Assembly: GCF_009930815.1 (NCBI RefSeq)
Contig: NZ_CP022222.1
Coordinates: 2,026,501-2,090,500 of the forward strand
Source: Bradyrhizobium sp. CCBAU 051011
GTDB taxonomy: Bacteria > Pseudomonadota > Alphaproteobacteria > Rhizobiales > Xanthobacteraceae
Reading direction: 5' to 3'
Length of the DNA stretch: 64,000 nucleotides
In this document: piece after piece, positions 60,721-64,000 of the stretch
How positions within the stretch are numbered: the stretch's first letter is position 1
Layout of the letters: each line of letters starts with the position of its first letter
Translations under genes and position numbers: made by a program
Notes under the pieces: model-generated
Told to the model about the DNA's origin: nothing
Database searches by the model: none
The model's input: the letters and a program-made list of their open reading frames with translations, nothing else

Positions 60721-61911
60721 GTGCGATTCCCACACATTCACCAGACATACGCCCATCCCGCGCGGCTAATCCTGATCCTGTCGCTGGCACCCACCGTCGG
60801 GCTCGGCATTGGCCGCTTCGCCTATGCGCTGGTGCTGCCTGATATGCGCGATACGCTGCTCTGGTCCTATTCTGCGGCCGGCTTCATGAACACGGTCAAT
60901 GCGGCCGGCTATCTCGCGGGCGCGCTGCTCGCCTCGCGCATGATCCGGCGATTTGGCCTGGTCGCTTCGGTGCGCTGGGGCACGCTGGCTTGCGTGTTGT
61001 CGCTGGCGCTGTGCGCCGTCACAGGCAATTTCTACGTTCTGAGTTTTGCGCGGCTGCTGGCGGGCGTCGGCGCTGCGGCCGGATTCGTCGGCGGCGGCAC
61101 GCTCGCTGCGACCATCGCGCAGTCGCGGCCCGAGCGGGCGAATTTTCTGCTCAGCCTGTTCTATGCCGGACCCGGGATCGGCATTCTCGCATCCGGGCTG
61201 GTTGCCCCGTTTGTGCTGCAAGGGTTTGGGCCCGGCTCGTGGTGGATCGTCTGGTGGGCGATGACGGCGCTTGCGGTCATCTTGACGATCCCGGTGCTGC
61301 TCGCGCCGCTTCATGACGGCGCGACGGCCGCCGCAACGGCAACGGCCAAATTCGCGATTGCCCCGGTCGTGATCTACCTCGCGGGCTACTTCCTGTTCGG
61401 CGCCGGCTATATCGCCTACATGACCTTCATGATCGCCTATGTCCGCGATGCCGGCGGCGGCGCGGCCGCCCAGAGCGCGTTCTGGAGTCTGATCGGCGTG
61501 AGCGCGTTCGCGACGCCGTGGGTGTGGCGCCGCGTGCTCGCGCTCGACCGCGGCGGCCTCGCCACGACAATCATTCTCGGCGTCAACGCGATCGGCGCCG
61601 CATTGCCGATCTTCGGACAGTCGGTGTGGCTGCTCGCGATATCGGCGCTCGTGTTCGGCGTCGCCTTCTTCGCCGTGGTCGGCTCCACCACCGCCTTCGT
61701 TCGCTTCAACTATCCGCCGCAGGCCTGGCCGACGGCGATTGCGGCGATGACGATTTCATTCGGCATCGGCCAGACGCTCGGCCCGATTGTGGTCGGCGCG
61801 ATCACGGATGCGGTGGGCAGCCTGTCGTTCGCGCTGAACGTTTCCGCGGCGATGCTGGCGCTGGCTGCGGTGCTGTCGGCGTTTCAGAAGAAGATGGCAC
61901 GGAATGCATAG
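60721..61911 (+). CDS. MFS transporter (YbfB/YjiJ family)
   Basis: A 396-residue major facilitator permease with twelve hydrophobic segments. The N-terminus LAPTVGLGIGRFAYALVLPDM (in pieces) is the YbfB/YjiJ signature, and FGIGQTLGPIVVGAITDAVG lies near helix 11. GTG at 60721 has GGAG close by and removes a non-membrane leader. The substrate is unknown. It lies about 90 bases after the EamA gene and may be cotranscribed. Confidence 0.88.
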   Translation: MRFPHIHQTYAHPARLILILSLAPTVGLGIGRFAYALVLPDMRDTLLWSYSAAGFMNTVNAAGYLAGALLASRMIRRFGLVASVRWGTLACVLSLALCAVTGNFYVLSFARLLAGVGAAAGFVGGGTLAATIAQSRPERANFLLSLFYAGPGIGILASGLVAPFVLQGFGPGSWWIVWWAMTALAVILTIPVLLAPLHDGATAAATATAKFAIAPVVIYLAGYFLFGAGYIAYMTFMIAYVRDAGGGAAAQSAFWSLIGVSAFATPWVWRRVLALDRGGLATTIILGVNAIGAALPIFGQSVWLLAISALVFGVAFFAVVGSTTAFVRFNYPPQAWPTAIAAMTISFGIGQTLGPIVVGAITDAVGSLSFALNVSAAMLALAAVLSAFQKKMARNA

Positions 61912-61998
61912 GCTGGGGCAAGGGCGCTCTTGCGCCGTGCCCACCATGGATCTTGCGCGCTGGCAATGGTGGGTACGCTTCGCTTTGCCCACCCCACG
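61911..61998. repeat. palindromic repeat of the GTAGGGTGGGCAAAG type, second copy
   Basis: GGCTGGGGCAAGGGCGC ... GCGCCGTGCCCACCAT / ATGGTGGGTACGCTTCGCTTTGCCCACCCC (in pieces). It is a diverged copy of the element at 54853-54944, directly after the MFS stop. Confidence 0.82.
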
Positions 61999-62132
61999 AT
62001 TCAGCGGCTTTCGCCGCCTGCGGCAGTTTGCGGCGTCAAGCGCCGTCGCCCTGTGATACAGTGACCGCTCGGCACCGCACTTAAGCGGATGGCACTCCGA
62101 AGCACCCGGCAATGCAGAAACGGAGAAGCGAT

Positions 62133-63806
62133 ATGGAGATGAAGGGGGACGAAACCTATTTCGATCTCGGGCCGTACAGCCGCAAAATCACCACCTCATC
62201 GCCTGACGCCCAGCTTTGGTTCGACCGGGGCCTCAACTGGCTGTTCGGGTTCAACCACGCCGAAGCGATCAAGTGCTTCCAGAAGACGCTGGAGCACGAC
62301 GCCGAATGCGCCATGGCGCACTGGGGCATCAGCTATGCCTCGGGTCCGAACTACAACCTGCCCTGGGTTCGCTACGATCCGCTCGGACGGCAGATGGCGC
62401 TATCGGCATCTTATGAAGCCATGCAGGCCGCCCTTGCGCATGCCGGCAAGGCGAGCCCGGTCGAGCAAGCGATGATCCAGGCCCTCCGCGCGCGCTATCC
62501 GCAACGCGAGGCGATCGAGGATATGGCGCCTTGGGACAAGGCCTACACCAGGGAAATGCGCAAGATCTTCGATGCTTATCCCGACGATCTCGACGTCCGG
62601 GCGGTCTTTGCCGAGTCGCTCATGAACGAGACGCCGTGGCAGATGTGGGACCTGCCCTCCGGCAAACCGGCGGGAGCGGGCACCGAGGAATGCAGGGCGG
62701 TGCTGGAATTCGCTCTCGAGCGGGTCCCCGCTGCATGGGATCACCCGGGCCTATTGCATCTCTACGTCCACCTGATGGAGATGTCGCCGTTTCCGCAAGC
62801 CGCACTGCGCGCCGGCGACCGCTTGCGCGAGATCGTCCCGGATTCCGGCCATCTCATCCACATGGCGACACATCTCGACGTGCTGTGCGGACACTACAAG
62901 GACGTCCTTGTCTATAATCAGAAGGCGCTGGCGACCGACCGCAGGTTCCTCGCCTACTCGGCGGATCCGGGCGTCTACCTCGTCTACGTCATTCACAACT
63001 TCCACTTTGCGATCTACGGCGCCATGTTCCTCGGCCAGTACACGCCCGCCATCGCGGCGGCCGAGGAACTGATCGCCACGATTCCCGAGGCGGTGTTGCG
63101 GATCGAATCGCCGCCGATGGCGGATTTCCTCGAAGGCTATCTGACGATGAAGCAGCACGTGCTGGTGCGCTTCGGCAAATGGCGCGAGATCATCGCACAA
63201 GAACTCCCGGCGGATCGCGACCTCTACTGCTCGAATGTTGCGATGATGCACTACGCCAGGGCGGTCGCTCATTCGGCGCTCGGCAATGTCGCCGAAGCCG
63301 AGACGGAGAAGGCCTTGTTCATGGCGGCGAAGACCCGCGTGCCCGAGAGCCGCCGCGTCCACAACAACAAGATCGTCGATCTCCTGGGCGTGGCCGAAGC
63401 GATGCTGGACGGCGAGCTGGAGTATCGGAAGAGCAACCATGACACGGCCTTCGCGCACCTGCGCAGGTCGGTCGAACTCAGCGACGGACTGCCCTATGAC
63501 GAGCCGTGGGGATGGATGCAGCCGACCCGACATGCCCTAGGGGCACTTCTCCTCGAGCAAGGACGGATCGAGGAAGCCGAGGCGGTATATCGCTCCGACC
63601 TCGGGCTTGACGGCAAGCTGAGCCGCGCCTGCCAGCATCCCGACAATTTGTGGTCACTGCACGGCCTGCACGAATGCCTGGTCCGTCGCGGCGAAAAGGC
63701 CGAGTCGGCGCTGATCAGGCAGCGGCTCGACCTGGCGCAGGCGCGCGCGGAGATTCCGATCAAGGCGTCCTGCTTCTGTCGTCGCATGGACATGGCGGCC
63801 GCGTAA
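62133..63806 (+). CDS. tetratricopeptide-repeat protein
   Basis: A 557-residue cytoplasmic-looking protein with helical TPR-like repeats. An N-terminal block (WFDRGLNWLFGFNHAEAIKC in residues about 30-50) is followed by AECAMAHWGISYASGPNYN, LLHLYVHLMEMSP, SGHLIHMATHLDVLCGHY, HNNKIVDLLGVAEA, and two or three further repeats including LLEQGRIEEAEAVYRSDL and a C-terminal LWSLHGLHECLVRRG. I know the type as a conserved TPR family but not its role. It ends in a Cys-rich CFCRR. GGAG precedes the ATG at 62133; 62112 is an alternative. Confidence 0.82.
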   Translation: MEMKGDETYFDLGPYSRKITTSSPDAQLWFDRGLNWLFGFNHAEAIKCFQKTLEHDAECAMAHWGISYASGPNYNLPWVRYDPLGRQMALSASYEAMQAALAHAGKASPVEQAMIQALRARYPQREAIEDMAPWDKAYTREMRKIFDAYPDDLDVRAVFAESLMNETPWQMWDLPSGKPAGAGTEECRAVLEFALERVPAAWDHPGLLHLYVHLMEMSPFPQAALRAGDRLREIVPDSGHLIHMATHLDVLCGHYKDVLVYNQKALATDRRFLAYSADPGVYLVYVIHNFHFAIYGAMFLGQYTPAIAAAEELIATIPEAVLRIESPPMADFLEGYLTMKQHVLVRFGKWREIIAQELPADRDLYCSNVAMMHYARAVAHSALGNVAEAETEKALFMAAKTRVPESRRVHNNKIVDLLGVAEAMLDGELEYRKSNHDTAFAHLRRSVELSDGLPYDEPWGWMQPTRHALGALLLEQGRIEEAEAVYRSDLGLDGKLSRACQHPDNLWSLHGLHECLVRRGEKAESALIRQRLDLAQARAEIPIKASCFCRRMDMAAA

Positions 63807-63906
63807 TCGTTCGCGGCGCCGCAAGGGGCACGCAGCGAAGGCTCGGCGGTTGTTGCCGGCGGCATCCTATGACAACATCCAGGCTTCGGTTTTTATGACT
63901 TCTGGA

Positions 63907-64000
63907 TGCCTATGCCACGGCGGAAATATACTTGGGAAAAACTGTCGGATGAGCAGCTGCTCAAGCAACGCCTCAGCAGTCTGAGGGTGACGGTCGAAGA
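63907..64000 (+). CDS. N-terminus of a probable zinc-binding metallopeptidase (cut by window end)
   Basis: An open frame at the right edge translates MPMPRRKYTWEKLSDEQLLKQ followed by RLSSLRV. This resembles the start of a putative zinc-binding metallopeptidase family (R-R-K-Y-x-W-E-x-L-S-D-E-x-L-L). The catalytic region is outside the window. Starts at 63895, 63907 and 63913 are all in frame. The call rests on memory of the family N-terminus, so it is tentative. Confidence 0.5.

Overview
The window looks like chromosomal housekeeping DNA of an alphaproteobacterium of the order Rhizobiales, most probably Bradyrhizobium or a close relative in the Nitrobacteraceae. The grounds are high G+C, the gene orders (mdh-sucC-sucD-sucA-odhB-lpdA; acnA beside ccmABCDG; dapF-mtaB-ftsY-yciB; ffh-rpsP-rimM-trmD-rplS) and many dispersed palindromic intergenic repeats of the kind seen in that group. 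The genus is inferred from remembered family sequences and synteny, not from a search. I found no rRNA, tRNA, CRISPR array, prophage, plasmid-type gene or transposase.

Layout. 1-1163: head of the ATP synthase operon (atpH, then the 5' part of atpA leaving the window). 1.8-7.3 kb: RlpA-like lipoprotein/septal factor, priA divergent from xerC, and two small membrane proteins. 7.4-18.1 kb: a leftward TCA-cycle run mdh, sucC, a DUF1579-like gene, sucD, sucA, odhB, a DUF2442 gene, an SDR gene and lpdA, giving malate dehydrogenase, succinyl-CoA synthetase and all three 2-oxoglutarate dehydrogenase subunits. 18.4-28 kb: zapE, thpR, a TesA-like esterase divergent from a YbbA/YbbP-type ABC exporter pair, a Bax-inhibitor-1 protein, a GNAT acetyltransferase, DUF2794 and DUF1223 genes, and a candidate structured RNA near 26.9 kb. 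28.1-33.9 kb: acnA divergent from ccmABCDG (cytochrome c maturation, including a 59-residue ccmD). 34-42 kb: HhH secreted protein, yciB, ftsY, an RluA-type pseudouridine synthase, mtaB, dapF, an exported GyrI-like protein coupled to a SIMPL protein, and an MBL-fold hydrolase.

42.4-46.4 kb is the ffh-rpsP-rimM-trmD-rplS translation/secretion cluster. Leucine biosynthesis is scattered over 46.7-59.5 kb: leuC, leuD and leuB are separated by other genes. Between leuC and leuD lies a group of four small exported proteins, three of them rich in His, Gly or Tyr. Then come a glycosyltransferase, a DUF6455 protein, a CoA-ester lyase, a beta-carbonic anhydrase, asd, secreted proteins of unknown role, a hexapeptide acyltransferase, leuB, an EamA permease, an MFS permease, a TPR protein and the first codons of a probable zinc-binding peptidase.

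Nothing here amounts to a wholly new multi-gene system. The most interesting structure is non-coding: at least seven palindromic repeat families, and a 41-42 bp palindromic module that sits inside two otherwise different repeat families. Next are the structured RNA candidate with mutually exclusive stems, a structured leader in front of leuC, and the small His/Gly-rich secreted protein family.
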